DNA from: Aquipseudomonas guryensis
GTDB taxonomy: Bacteria; Pseudomonadota; Gammaproteobacteria; Pseudomonadales; Pseudomonadaceae
Assembly: GCF_014164785.1 (NCBI RefSeq)
Contig: NZ_JACJFN010000003.1
Coordinates: 496,001-560,000, forward strand
Length of the DNA: 64,000 bases
Direction of reading: 5' to 3'
Positions 28,283-36,259 of the stretch are shown piece after piece. The notes under the pieces were generated by a model that did no database searches, was not told the DNA's origin, and was given only the letters and a program-made list of their open reading frames with translations. The first letter of the stretch is position 1. Each line of letters begins with the position of its first letter. A program made the position numbers and the translations under genes.

Positions 28283-29707
28283 TCATTTGCGCGCCAGAAC
28301 CTCGTCCAGCGACACCGGGGTGAACAGCGGTTTGCGCATTACCAGTTTGATCCACACCACGGCGATCAACGACACCAGGCCCAGCACCACGCCGGCACTG
28401 GTGAAGATCGACGCGGCCATCTCCGGGGTCGGCGAGGCGTAGTAGATCGACACCAGCATGCCGACGATGCCGAGCAGCTGCGGCAGCGGGTAGAACGGCG
28501 TCTTAAACGGGCGCGCCAGGTGCGGATAACGGCGGCGCAGGGCGATCACGTCCAGGTGGCAGACGATGTAGGCCAGCAGCCAGGCGATGGCCGCAGCGAT
28601 CAGCAGCAGGTTGACCGCGCCGGGGTTGTCGCCCATGAACAGCACCGGGATGCCGGTGATGGCGGCGACGAACAGCACGGCCACCCAGGGGGTGTTGAAG
28701 CCACGGCTGAGCAGCTTGAACTGCGGGAACGCCTGGCGGTTCTGCGCCATGCCGTAGAGCATGCGCGGGATGGCCGCCAGCGAGGTGTTGAGGGTGCTGC
28801 AGGTGGCAGTGAGCGCGGCGATCACCAGCACATGTTTGCCGGTTTCACCGAACAGCGCGGTGGCATACAGAAAGTGCGGCAGCGCATCGCTGGCCAGCTT
28901 TTCCTGCGGTACGTAGTACAGCGCGCCGATGGCGTACAGGGCGATGGTGACGAAGATCACCGTGACGCCAATGATCATCGCCCAGGGAATATTGCGCTCA
29001 GGGCGACGCGACTCTTCCACTAGCGGACAGACGAACTCGGCGCCGACGAAGCCCCAGATGGCCAGCGCCACCAGGGTCAGCACGCCGGCCCCCATCGGGT
29101 TCCAGTCCTGCGGCAGGCTGCTGCTAAGCGCCGGTTCGCTGCCACTGCCGCTGACCGCAGCCAGGCCGAGGGACAACAGGACAATCACCATCACCGTGGC
29201 CAGGGCGGTCTGCAGGCGGGCAAAGATGTCGATGCCGAGCAGGTTGAGCAGGGTGAACAGCACCAGCACACCGAAGGCGATGCTCATGTGCGGGAACAAG
29301 CCGGGGTAGACCTGGTTGATGATCAGGTCGAGCAGCAGCAGTTCGGCCGAGAGCGCGAACATCGCCACCACCACATAGCCGGAGAAGGTCGAGACGATCG
29401 CCGGGAAGTGCCCCAGGGCCACCTCGGTGTAGCTGCTCAGGCTGCCGGCGCGGGGAATCATCAGCGACAGTTCGGCGAAGGAGAAGATGTAGCTCAGCGC
29501 CAGCAGAAAGGCGATGAACAACGGGATCAGAAAGCCCGGCCCGGCGATGCCGGCGCCTTGCAGCATCAGCACCATCACGCCCTGGGACACCACCAGGCCA
29601 ATAGAGACCGACAACAGGGCGCCGAGCCCCAGACTCTTGCTGAACTTGCCTTTGGCCTCGACGCCCACGGCCCGCGGTGGCGTCAGGGTGATATCGGGAT
29701 CGTACAT
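28283..29707 (-). CDS. APC-superfamily amino acid/polyamine permease
   Basis: A membrane protein of 474 residues with about 12 hydrophobic segments, AGGAGA before ATG 29707. Family marks include LGLGALLSVSIGLVVSQGV, FAELSLMIPRAGSLSSYTEVALG and LAIWGFVGAEFVCPLVEESRRPERNIPWAM near TM6-7, an APC-type acidic motif. It lies between the aminotransferase and aldehyde dehydrogenase and is probably co-transcribed with both. This supports a role as the importer of the amine they degrade. Substrate not shown by sequence. Confidence 0.86.
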   Translation of the reverse strand: MYDPDITLTPPRAVGVEAKGKFSKSLGLGALLSVSIGLVVSQGVMVLMLQGAGIAGPGFLIPLFIAFLLALSYIFSFAELSLMIPRAGSLSSYTEVALGHFPAIVSTFSGYVVVAMFALSAELLLLDLIINQVYPGLFPHMSIAFGVLVLFTLLNLLGIDIFARLQTALATVMVIVLLSLGLAAVSGSGSEPALSSSLPQDWNPMGAGVLTLVALAIWGFVGAEFVCPLVEESRRPERNIPWAMIIGVTVIFVTIALYAIGALYYVPQEKLASDALPHFLYATALFGETGKHVLVIAALTATCSTLNTSLAAIPRMLYGMAQNRQAFPQFKLLSRGFNTPWVAVLFVAAITGIPVLFMGDNPGAVNLLLIAAAIAWLLAYIVCHLDVIALRRRYPHLARPFKTPFYPLPQLLGIVGMLVSIYYASPTPEMAASIFTSAGVVLGLVSLIAVVWIKLVMRKPLFTPVSLDEVLARK

Positions 29708-29798
29708 GGTGCGTTCTCCTGCGATTTTATTGTTGTGCGAGGTGGAACTTGCGTAGCGACTCGCGCGGATATGCCGCGCTCCGTGAGCACCGGGGGGC

Positions 29799-31292
29799 TT
29801 AGGAGCGCAGCTGGAACCAGGTCGTCTTCAGGTGGCTGTACTTGTCGAAGGCATGCAGCGACAGGTCGCGGCCGAAGCCGGACTGCTTGCAGCCGCCGAA
29901 CGGGGTGCACACGTCGAGGGCATCCACGGTATTCACCGATACGGTGCCGGCGCGCAGGCGCTTGGCCACGCGGTGGGCGCGGTGCAGGTCGTCGGTCCAC
30001 AGCGAGGCGGCCAGGCCATACTGGCTGTCGTTGGCCAGGCGCACGGCCTCCTCTTCGTTGTCGAAAGCGCTGACCGCCAGCACCGGGCCGAAGACCTCGT
30101 CACGGGCCAGGCGCATGTTGGCGCTGACGCCGGTGAAGATGGTCGGCTGGATGAAGTTGTCCGAGCCGTTGAAGCTCAGGCGTTGGCCGCCGCAGACCAG
30201 GCGCGCCCGTTCGCCCTGAGCCTGGTCGATGAAGGCCATGATGCGTTCGGCCTGGCGCGACTCGACGATGGCACCCATGCGGCTGGCCGGGTCCAGCGGA
30301 TCACCGGGCTGCCACTGGGCGGCCTTGGCGATCAGGCGTTCGACGAATTCGTCATGGATCGAACGCTCGACCAGCAGGCGCGAGTTGGCCGAGCAGACTT
30401 CGCCCTGGTTGAAGAAGATGCCGAAGGCAGCCTTCTCCGCCGCCAGGTCGAGGTCGCCGCAATCGGCGAACACCAGGTTGGGGCTCTTGCCGCCGCACTC
30501 CAGCCACACCTGTTTGAGGTTGGATTGCGCCGCGTAGGCCATGAAGTACTTGCCCACTTCGGTGGAGCCGGTGAAGGCCAGGCAGTCCACATCCATGTGC
30601 AGGCCGAGGGCCTTGCCGGCGGTCTCGCCCATGCCCGGCACCACGTTCAGCACGCCTGCCGGCAGGCCGGCGTCCAGGGCCAGTTGGGCCAGGCGCAGGG
30701 CGGAGAAAGGCGATTGCTCGGCCGGTTTGAGCACCACGCTGTTGCCAGCGGCCAGGGCCGGAGCCAACTTCCAGGCGGCCAGGTCGAGGGGGAAGTTCCA
30801 CGGCACCACGGCGCCGATCACCCCCAGCGGTTCGCGGGTGATGGTGGCCAGGGCGTCGGAAGCGGTCGGTGCGACCTGATCGTAGAGCTTGTCCAGGCTC
30901 TCGGCGTACCAGGCGAAGACCTGGGCGGCGCCAGGCACGTCGACGTTGTAGGCATCCATCACCGGCTTGCCCATGTTCAGCGAGTCGAGCAGGGCCAGCT
31001 CCTCGCGGTTGGCCATGATCAGCTCGGCCAGGCGCAGCAGCACCGCCTTGCGCTCACGTGGCGCCATGCGCGCCCAGGGGCCCTGATCGAAGGCGCGGCG
31101 GGCACTGCGCACGGCAGCATCGACATCCGCCGCATCGCAGGCGGCAACCCGATCCAGCAACTGCTGGGTGGCCGGGTTGACCGAGGCAAAGGTGGCCCCG
31201 GACTGCGCGCCGCGCACCTGGCCATCGATCAATGCACCGGTGATAAAGCCCTGGGCGGCAGCCCGTTGCTGCCAATCGCTGAATTGCAACAT
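29799..31292 (-). CDS. kauB: Aldehyde dehydrogenase, gamma-glutamyl/aminoaldehyde type (KauB/PuuC-like)
   Basis: The start is placed at ATG 31292, preceded by GGATCGAGG, giving 497 residues; ATG 31307 lacks a ribosome site. It is an NAD(P)-dependent enzyme with GVIGAVVPWNFPLDLAAWKLAP, FTGSTEVGK, the general-base Glu in LECGGKSPNLVF and the catalytic Cys in FFNQGEVCSANSRLL. The C-terminal PFGGCKQSGFGRDLS is conserved. Length and motifs fit enzymes oxidising 4-aminobutanal or gamma-glutamyl-aminobutanal in putrescine breakdown. It is divergent from the LysR gene at 31565, a likely regulator. Confidence 0.88.
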   Translation of the reverse strand: MLQFSDWQQRAAAQGFITGALIDGQVRGAQSGATFASVNPATQQLLDRVAACDAADVDAAVRSARRAFDQGPWARMAPRERKAVLLRLAELIMANREELALLDSLNMGKPVMDAYNVDVPGAAQVFAWYAESLDKLYDQVAPTASDALATITREPLGVIGAVVPWNFPLDLAAWKLAPALAAGNSVVLKPAEQSPFSALRLAQLALDAGLPAGVLNVVPGMGETAGKALGLHMDVDCLAFTGSTEVGKYFMAYAAQSNLKQVWLECGGKSPNLVFADCGDLDLAAEKAAFGIFFNQGEVCSANSRLLVERSIHDEFVERLIAKAAQWQPGDPLDPASRMGAIVESRQAERIMAFIDQAQGERARLVCGGQRLSFNGSDNFIQPTIFTGVSANMRLARDEVFGPVLAVSAFDNEEEAVRLANDSQYGLAASLWTDDLHRAHRVAKRLRAGTVSVNTVDALDVCTPFGGCKQSGFGRDLSLHAFDKYSHLKTTWFQLRS

Positions 31293-31460
31293 CGCCTCGA
31301 TCCTCATACCGACCGCGCATGGCGGCCTGGGTGGTTGTCGAGGCTGATGGTGTCCCAGGGGCGAAAACTCGGAAATTAGTAAATATATGTTCGCAGCACA
31401 TGAAAAAACTGCTCAGCCGCCAAGCCCGCCCCAGGCCGCGCTGGAGTATGTTGGGCACAG

Positions 31461-31535
31461 TTCCCCTCCCCTCTCCGCCCTTCTTTTTATGAAGAGTGGG
31501 AGAGGGGCCGGGGGAGAGGGCAGCCGGCCCCCCTC
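31461..31535. repeat. Dispersed GGGGAGAGGG-type inverted repeat (second copy)
   Basis: CCCCTCCCCTCTCCGCCC...AGTGGGAGAGGGGCCGGGGGAGAGG folds into overlapping hairpins. It matches the repeat at 23482-23553 in inverted arrangement and sits in the divergent promoter region of kauB and the LysR gene. Confidence 0.7.
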
Positions 31536-31564
31536 CCCCAACGCCCGACACCAGCGGAGACCCC

Positions 31565-32479
31565 ATGGCCACCTACACCCTGCGCCAGCTCAAGTATTTC
31601 GTTACCACCGTGGAATGCGGCAGCGTGGCCGAGGCCTCGCGCAAGCTGTACATCGCCCAGCCGTCGATCTCCACTGCGATCAAGGGCCTGGAGGACAGCT
31701 TCGGCCTGCAACTGTTCATCCGTCACCACGCCCAGGGCGTATCGCTGACCCCCGGCGGCTCGCGCTTCTACAAGAAGGCCCTGGAACTGCTGCGCATGGC
31801 CCGCGAGTTCGAACAGAACGCCTTGGCCGACAACGACGTGGTGGCCGGGCAGATCGACATCGGCTGCTTCGAAACCGTCGCCCCGCTCTACCTGCCGCGC
31901 CTGATCGCCGGCTTCAACGCCCAGTACCCCGGCGTGGAAATCCGCCTGCGCGACGGCGAACAACAGGAACTGGTACAAGGCCTCACCGCCGGGCGCTTCG
32001 ACCTGGCCATCCTCTACGACCACGACCTCGACGCGACCATCGCCAGCGAACCGCTGATGGCCCCGCAAAAACCCTACGCCCTGCTCCCCGCCGACCACCG
32101 CTTCGCCGCCCAGGCCCAGGTGTCGCTACGCGACCTGGCCCTGGAACCGATGATCCTGCTCGACGTGCAACCGAGCCGCACCTACTTCGTCAGCCTGTTC
32201 GAAGAGCTGGGCCTGACGCCCAACATCGTCTTCAGCTCACCCTCCATTGAAATGGTACGCGGCATGGTCGGCCAGGGCTTCGGCTTCTCCCTGCTGGTCA
32301 CCCGCCCGCATTCGGAATGCACCTACGACGGCAAAAAAGTGGTGACTGTGGAGATTGTCGAACCCGTCAGCGGCTCCGGCCTGGTCGCCGCCTGGCTCAA
32401 ACGAGCCCAACCGACCAAGTCGGCGCAGTTGTTTATCGAGTTCTGTCAGCAGCAGTTGGGGCAGGCGGAGGCGGAGTAA
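31565..32479 (+). CDS. LysR-family transcriptional regulator
   Basis: A 304-residue regulator with CGGAGA before ATG 31565. The N-terminal winged HTH reads LRQLKYFVTTVECGSVAEASRKLYIAQPSISTAIKGLED and the effector-binding domain has IDIGCFETVAPLYLPRLIAGF and RFDLAILYDHDLD. It is transcribed away from the aldehyde dehydrogenase gene across 272 bp, the classical LysR arrangement for controlling the divergent catabolic genes. It is also the last core-like gene before the integron cassette array. Confidence 0.9.
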   Translation: MATYTLRQLKYFVTTVECGSVAEASRKLYIAQPSISTAIKGLEDSFGLQLFIRHHAQGVSLTPGGSRFYKKALELLRMAREFEQNALADNDVVAGQIDIGCFETVAPLYLPRLIAGFNAQYPGVEIRLRDGEQQELVQGLTAGRFDLAILYDHDLDATIASEPLMAPQKPYALLPADHRFAAQAQVSLRDLALEPMILLDVQPSRTYFVSLFEELGLTPNIVFSSPSIEMVRGMVGQGFGFSLLVTRPHSECTYDGKKVVTVEIVEPVSGSGLVAAWLKRAQPTKSAQLFIEFCQQQLGQAEAE

Positions 32480-32697
32480 GCCGCATGCCTTGAGAGGCGC
32501 AGGCTGCTGTAACTGCAGACGCTGCGCCCACTCGAACGATGGACAGGCGCTTGCTGAAACAGTAGCGTCGGGAACGAATAGCGGGTGAATGCCCGAATTC
32601 AGGTCTTGCTGCCCCATGTCGTATTTGCCTGCTCAGAGTTGTCGTAATTTCCACGACAACCTTGAAGCAAAACAACGATTTAGGCATGACAAGGAAC
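32480..32697. other. Junction between core genes and integron array, no gene
   Basis: This is the stretch in which an integrase gene or its remnant would be expected on the left of the array. I see no tyrosine-recombinase motif in any frame, only short shadow frames. It includes a perfect palindrome GTTGTCGT/ACGACAAC (32638-32660, 7-base loop). A cassette promoter could lie here but none is convincing. Confidence 0.5.
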
Positions 32698-32758
32698 GTT
32701 ATCCGACACAAATGGCGCAACGCATTACGCCACTTGTGTCGTCTACTTATAGTTAGAG
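32698..32758 (+). other. Candidate attI-like recombination site
   Basis: A 61-bp segment begins GTTATCC, contains CGACACAAATGGCG / CGCCACTTGTGTCG as an imperfect inverted repeat around GCAACGCATTA, and ends GTTAGAG, a GTTRRRY-like box directly before the first cassette. The spacing and the GCAACG-N-TTACGC core recall attI sites, and it is not attC-like in sequence. No integrase is adjacent. Assignment is inference. Confidence 0.45.
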
Positions 32759-32764
32759 GTCACA

Positions 32765-33010
32765 GTGAAAGTTCACGGTTATGCCAAGGAAGAGCAAGAC
32801 GTTGAAAACCTAATTCCGTCTGAACTCGCTGAAATAACGCTAGTAGCATCGCCTGACGAATTGCGCCGCATCGCAAAATTTCTTGATCACTGCGCGAGCG
32901 GAATGGAATTATCTGGAAAATCTTGGTGCCACGAGCATCTATCTGACAAAGACAAAGGCTTCCTAAACTCACCCCATTTCATTGTATTCAACCCAGAGTA
33001 TGAGCTGTGA
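32765..33010 (+). CDS. Cassette 1: hypothetical soluble protein
   Basis: An 81-residue protein starting 12 bp after the left boundary box. It has a mixed acidic sequence with the segment SELAEITLVASPDELRRIAKFLDHCASGMEL, suggesting an alpha/beta domain, and no signal peptide. GTCACAGTG precedes the ATG rather than a strong ribosome site. I do not recognise a characterised family. Confidence 0.7.
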   Translation: MKVHGYAKEEQDVENLIPSELAEITLVASPDELRRIAKFLDHCASGMELSGKSWCHEHLSDKDKGFLNSPHFIVFNPEYEL

Positions 33011-33011
33011 C

Positions 33012-33087
33012 CTCTAACTACTGGTTCAAGCCGTTCGCTTCGCTCACTCGGGACCGCGTTCCGCGGCCCCTTAACCAAACGTTATGT
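33012..33087 (+). repeat. attC site 1
   Basis: 76 bp. Boxes CTCTAAC and GTTATGT enclose a palindrome GGACCGCG-TTC-CGCGGCCCC. It belongs to the variant with CACTCGGGACC and CCTTAACCAAAC (variant B). Confidence 0.88.
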
Positions 33088-33093
33088 ACCTAC

Positions 33094-33336
33094 ATGAATA
33101 CTTACGCGCTGCTAGCAATTAAGATCACTCTAACAACAGTCGTCTTTTTAGTGCTGCTATTTCTGGCCATTTTAGCAACCACCCTAATATTCCAAGACAG
33201 CGGGCAACACCCAGATAACTGGAAAACAACAGGCTACGACTACGGGGCTGGAATTTTGGTTGCGGCCTTGTATATTGCAACAGTAATCTGGCAAATCCGA
33301 AGCGCACTAAAGAAAAAAGCAATTCAGCGTCAGTAG
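33094..33336 (+). CDS. Cassette 2: small membrane protein
   Basis: An 80-residue protein from the ATG inside the cassette; the longer frame starts in attC 1 and is rejected. It has two hydrophobic segments (residues ~6-30 and ~50-70), a short polar loop QDSGQHPDNWKTTGYDYG and a basic C-terminus ALKKKAIQRQ. It is probably an inner-membrane protein. No known family is recognised. Confidence 0.68.
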   Translation: MNTYALLAIKITLTTVVFLVLLFLAILATTLIFQDSGQHPDNWKTTGYDYGAGILVAALYIATVIWQIRSALKKKAIQRQ

Positions 33337-33338
33337 GA

Positions 33339-33414
33339 ACATAACAATGCGCTCAAAGCGCTCACTCCGTTCGCTGGGACCGGCGAAGCCGGCCCCTTAG
33401 CTTAATCGTTCTGT
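33339..33414 (+). repeat. attC site 2
   Basis: 76 bp. Boxes ACATAAC and GTTCTGT; GGACCGGC-GAA-GCCGGCCCC palindrome; variant A (AATGCGCTCAAA and CCTTAGCTTAAT). Confidence 0.87.
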
Positions 33415-33437
33415 TCAGCCAGTTGGAGCCCCTGAGA

Positions 33438-33815
33438 ATGCATACCAAGAAACTTGCAGCCCCAGCACTGACACTTCTTCTCGGCGCATGCGCGGCGTCA
33501 GTATCTACGTCTCCTTGTGCCTGTATGTCGCAAGCTGACATTGCAAATATGACTTTTGGAATAGAGACGTTTCAGAGCACTCCAAATGAAATCTCTCAAA
33601 AAATTAAGCAGAAATTCCCATTAGGCACACGTAAAGAAGCCATAGATAAAGAGCTTTTTCCATACTCAAACGGCCTATGCATCAATGAAACCCCGCAAGT
33701 CACAAGCTGCTCATTTATCTTCAGCTCCAGCAGCTTCAGTAAGGACACGCTTAGCATCCAGCTTAAGTACAGCAACCACGCTACTCTTGGCTTAGTTACA
33801 GTGGAGAAAACATAA
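33438..33815 (+). CDS. Cassette 3: lipoprotein
   Basis: From ATG 33438 (GGAG upstream) the product is 125 residues; an in-frame TTG further upstream is less likely. The signal peptide ends in lipobox LLGAC, giving a lipid-anchored mature protein of about 105 residues with several cysteines and the pattern SQKIKQKFPLGTRKEAIDKEL, followed by beta-strand-rich sequence. This resembles small envelope lipoproteins with a BamE/SmpA-like helix start, but the match is too weak to name. Confidence 0.72.
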   Translation: MHTKKLAAPALTLLLGACAASVSTSPCACMSQADIANMTFGIETFQSTPNEISQKIKQKFPLGTRKEAIDKELFPYSNGLCINETPQVTSCSFIFSSSSFSKDTLSIQLKYSNHATLGLVTVEKT

Positions 33816-33896
33816 CAATGTGCTCAACACCGTTCGCTTCGCTCACTGGACTCGCAAAAGCTACGCTTTTGCTCGCCTGTTAGCACAACGTTAGAC
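33810..33896 (+). repeat. attC site 3
   Basis: 87 bp. Boxes ACATAAC and GTTAGAC. Variant C, with a longer arm pair GCAAAAGC-TAC-GCTTTTGC instead of the GGCCGG palindrome. The box overlaps the cassette 3 stop codon. Confidence 0.87.
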
Positions 33897-33900
33897 CTAC

Positions 33901-34410
33901 ATGGATACTATGTCGAAGCCTGATCACGACTTGGCGAAATTCCTGGCCCACATGCCGTGGGATGCTCAGGACGAGACGCTGATAATTCTTAAGGGGCAGC
34001 TACTAGTCGAGGATTTGCTGCGGGAATTCTGCCAAAGCCGAGTTAATGATCCGGCTCAGTTGGTGAAGGCGAAGCTCAACTTTGAGCAGACAAGCTGCCT
34101 GAGTAGGTCCCTGCTGAAATTCCCAGGTAAAGACTGGGTCTGGGGGTCTGCTGGCCAGCTCAACTCTTTGCGCAACTCACTTGCGCATCAGTTGGAGCCG
34201 AAGAACATCGAGAAGAAGCGCTCGGAGTTCGTTCAACTTGTGTTCTCAGAGACAAAGCCCTCTCAGGATCTGATGAGTGCATTCAAGTCTCCCCACGGAG
34301 AGGTAGCTGCAGCGGTGTTTCTGCTTTACATGTCTCTCTCAGCACAACTGAACTTCAAACCGAAAGGTCTGCTTGAATATGCTCTTGAATCAAGTGGCGC
34401 GCAGGTCTAA
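33901..34410 (+). CDS. Cassette 4: HEPN-like protein
   Basis: A 169-residue helical protein. It contains SLRNSLAHQLEPKNI, an R-x4-H motif of the kind that forms the active site of HEPN ribonucleases, within an all-alpha context (LIILKGQLLVEDLLREF, VQLVFSE, AAVFLLYMSLSAQL). No nucleotidyltransferase partner is present, so it is not a standard HEPN/MNT toxin-antitoxin pair. RNase activity is inference from the motif; a non-catalytic HEPN-type scaffold is the alternative. The GC level of this cassette is higher than that of its neighbours. Confidence 0.65.
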   Translation: MDTMSKPDHDLAKFLAHMPWDAQDETLIILKGQLLVEDLLREFCQSRVNDPAQLVKAKLNFEQTSCLSRSLLKFPGKDWVWGSAGQLNSLRNSLAHQLEPKNIEKKRSEFVQLVFSETKPSQDLMSAFKSPHGEVAAAVFLLYMSLSAQLNFKPKGLLEYALESSGAQV

Positions 34411-34495
34411 CTATGCGCCCAAGCGGACCGCGGGGAGAGGTTTCGATGTTTTCTGATGCGTTTCCGGCCCGCGGCCGCTTAACGCGGCGTTAGAC
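34405..34495 (+). repeat. attC site 4 (divergent type)
   Basis: 91 bp. Boxes GTCTAAC and GTTAGAC with a long unrelated middle (GCGGACCGCGGGGAG ... GGCCCGCGGCCGC). It differs from all other sites in the array, suggesting its cassette came from a different integron. Confidence 0.8.
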
Positions 34496-34508
34496 GCCAA
34501 GGGAACTC

Positions 34509-34853
34509 ATGCCGAACCCAACAGAGCGCATCGTACTAATTGAGTCTCTTGGTGAGTTCCTGCAATCCACTGTAGGGCACAAAGTAGAGATTTCTGAGTC
34601 CATCTCACACAACACTCAGAGGGGACACGATCGTCATTGCTCAACGCAATCATGCATCCAATTCAGTGTCGAAAATTTTCAATGGACAATAAGTGGCGGC
34701 AATTTAATCATTTCTGGTCCCAAACCAATTCAATACTCAATCAGCTCAGGCCAATTGAGCTCAGTGGAGATTCAGAATGACTCCGCAAAAATCACAGAGC
34801 GCTTCGAGTCTCACACTGAAAGACTCACCACTTTCAAACTGCTTAGCTCGTGA
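34509..34853 (+). CDS. Cassette 5: hypothetical soluble protein
   Basis: A 114-residue cytoplasmic-looking protein beginning MPNPTERIVLIESLGEFLQS, with Ser/Thr/Ile-rich beta-strand sequence in the second half (FQWTISGGNLIISGPKPIQY). Two cysteines and two histidines occur in HDRHCSTQSC, a possible metal site. No family recognised. Confidence 0.66.
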   Translation: MPNPTERIVLIESLGEFLQSTVGHKVEISESISHNTQRGHDRHCSTQSCIQFSVENFQWTISGGNLIISGPKPIQYSISSGQLSSVEIQNDSAKITERFESHTERLTTFKLLSS

Positions 34854-34857
34854 AGGC

Positions 34858-34934
34858 GTCTAACAATGCGCTCAAATCGCTCGCTTCGTTCGCTGGGACC
34901 GGCTAAAGCCGGCCCCTTAGCTTAATCGTTAGCC
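34858..34934 (+). repeat. attC site 5
   Basis: 77 bp. Boxes GTCTAAC and GTTAGCC; variant A with GGACCGGCTAAAGCCGGCCCC. Confidence 0.89.
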
Positions 34935-34946
34935 ACTAGGGAAAGT

Positions 34947-35357
34947 ATGCGCCGGATCATAGCCATCTTTATTGCCATCAGCCTTTTTCTACCATTGCAG
35001 TCCTGCAGTGGTCATGACGGCAACCTCCGTACTATCTACCCATTATCTGGTGATCTTGGTGGCATGCTTGCAGTAGCAGCTATTTACCTACTGCCACTTT
35101 TGGCGTTCGTACGCACAAAGCTAAAACTACCTGCCACGCTGGCAGGTATCACAGCGTGCATTTCGGGCTTGTATTTTGTCTCCTACACCGCGACCCAATG
35201 GGAAAGTGAGCTGCTAGTAGGCTGGTACACATACACTGTGGCAGCCACCGCTTATCTAGTGGCATCAGGTATTGATCTGCATCGAATATACGCGGCTAAC
35301 AAACGGTTCAAGTCGCTCGCTTCGCTCACTCGGGACCGGCTAAAGCCGGCCCCTTAA
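34947..35357 (+). CDS. Cassette 6: membrane protein reading into its attC
   Basis: A 136-residue protein with an N-terminal signal-like segment ending LQSCSG (possible lipobox), then about three membrane segments (AVAAIYLLPLLAFV, LAGITACISGLYFV, TVAATAYLVASGI). The frame has no stop before the attC and continues through most of it, so the last ~20 residues (ANKRFKSLASLTRDRLKPAP) are encoded by attC 6. Those residues are the translation of the recombination site, not evolved protein. Confidence 0.68.
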   Translation: MRRIIAIFIAISLFLPLQSCSGHDGNLRTIYPLSGDLGGMLAVAAIYLLPLLAFVRTKLKLPATLAGITACISGLYFVSYTATQWESELLVGWYTYTVAATAYLVASGIDLHRIYAANKRFKSLASLTRDRLKPAP

Positions 35358-35371
35358 CCTGTCCGTTAAAC
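35294..35371 (+). repeat. attC site 6
   Basis: 78 bp. Boxes GGCTAAC and GTTAAAC; variant B with GGACCGGCTAAAGCCGGCCCC, but the last arm reads CCTGTCC instead of CCAAAC. Confidence 0.87.
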
Positions 35372-35385
35372 CCCACAAGGAAGTT

Positions 35386-35748
35386 ATGCGTAAGCTCACC
35401 AGCATCGCTGCCGTAGTTGTAATCTCAATAGCCCATTACTCAATAATGGGTTATCTGGGCTATGACCCTGCGCCTGAATATGAAAGTTTAATGGCATGGT
35501 CTTTTGCGCTTATGGTCGCACTATGGTGCTTAGATGATGCAAAAAAATACAACTTTCATCGCCCTTACGAATTTGGCGCTTTTATATTTTTTCTTTGGCC
35601 CATTGTATTGCCGGCGTATCTCATTCACACACGAGGCTGGCGAGGCGCACTGGTATTTTTGGCCTTCCTATTCATAGCTCTTCTGCCTTACATTTGCGGC
35701 TGGGTTTCTTACTACGCAAGCCCCGCTTACAGCGAGTATGGCGTCTAA
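35386..35748 (+). CDS. Cassette 7: membrane protein
   Basis: A 120-residue protein with a signal-anchor-like N-terminus and three more hydrophobic stretches (AWSFALMVALWCL, FGAFIFFLWPIVLPAYLI, GALVFLAFLFIALLPYICGW). AAGGAAGTT lies before the ATG. The YEFGAFIFFLWPIVLPAYL motif is typical of small unnamed inner-membrane proteins. No functional assignment. Confidence 0.7.
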   Translation: MRKLTSIAAVVVISIAHYSIMGYLGYDPAPEYESLMAWSFALMVALWCLDDAKKYNFHRPYEFGAFIFFLWPIVLPAYLIHTRGWRGALVFLAFLFIALLPYICGWVSYYASPAYSEYGV

Positions 35749-35819
35749 CTACTGGTTCAAGTCGTTCGCTTCGCTCACTCGGGACCGGCTAAAGCCGGCC
35801 CCTTAACCAAACGTTAGGC
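35743..35819 (+). repeat. attC site 7
   Basis: 77 bp. Boxes GTCTAAC and GTTAGGC; variant B. Its first box overlaps the stop of cassette 7. Confidence 0.9.
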
Positions 35820-35821
35820 AT

Positions 35822-36148
35822 ATGAACAAAAATATTCGCTGCTACAAATTCCCTGACCAGCGATATCTTAAAATCCGCTGGCATGGTGTTTCAACACTCA
35901 AGCAGTGGAGAGCGCTACGTTCAATTGCAGCAAGAGAGCATTTATGGACGCGGCCAAGATATAAAAAACTTTGGGGCAGTGCTGGCATAAGAAACTGCCG
36001 CGCGTTACTTCATCAACGCAGAATTGAAGTAGCAAAATACTTATCTAAGAGCGGCGTAAAAATTCCGGATGAGCTTTTTCTACATCGTTTACCTTCAGGC
36101 CCATCTGGCTTTTGGCTAGAAATTCTACTTCCATGGAAAGGACCGTAG
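35822..36148 (+). CDS. Cassette 8: hypothetical basic protein
   Basis: A 108-residue Arg/Lys/Trp-rich protein without a signal peptide. The ATG is only 2 bp after the GTTAGGC box, so the attC core itself (TTAGG) would have to serve as the ribosome site. The sequence WRALRSIAAREHLWTRPRYKKLWGSAGIRNCRALLHQRR is strongly basic and could bind nucleic acid. Not recognised. Confidence 0.62.
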   Translation: MNKNIRCYKFPDQRYLKIRWHGVSTLKQWRALRSIAAREHLWTRPRYKKLWGSAGIRNCRALLHQRRIEVAKYLSKSGVKIPDELFLHRLPSGPSGFWLEILLPWKGP

Positions 36149-36179
36149 GATTAAACAACATGAAAATCGGAGTGCAACT

Positions 36180-36255
36180 GCCTAACAAGGCGCTCAAACC
36201 GCTCACTTCGTTCGCTGGGACCGCGTTCCGCGGCCCCTTAGCTTAATCGTTAGGC
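36180..36255 (+). repeat. attC site 8
   Basis: 76 bp. Boxes GCCTAAC and GTTAGGC; variant A with GGACCGCGTTCCGCGGCCCC. Confidence 0.89.
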
Positions 36256-36259
36256 GTAT

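Noticed and set aside
32480..32752. Integron integrase or its remnant at the left end of the array
   Set aside because: I looked for tyrosine-recombinase motifs (box II HxxR, final Tyr region and the IntI-specific patch) in the translated frames here and near 42-44 kb and saw none. The small minus-strand frames are shadows of the LysR gene and its 3' flank.
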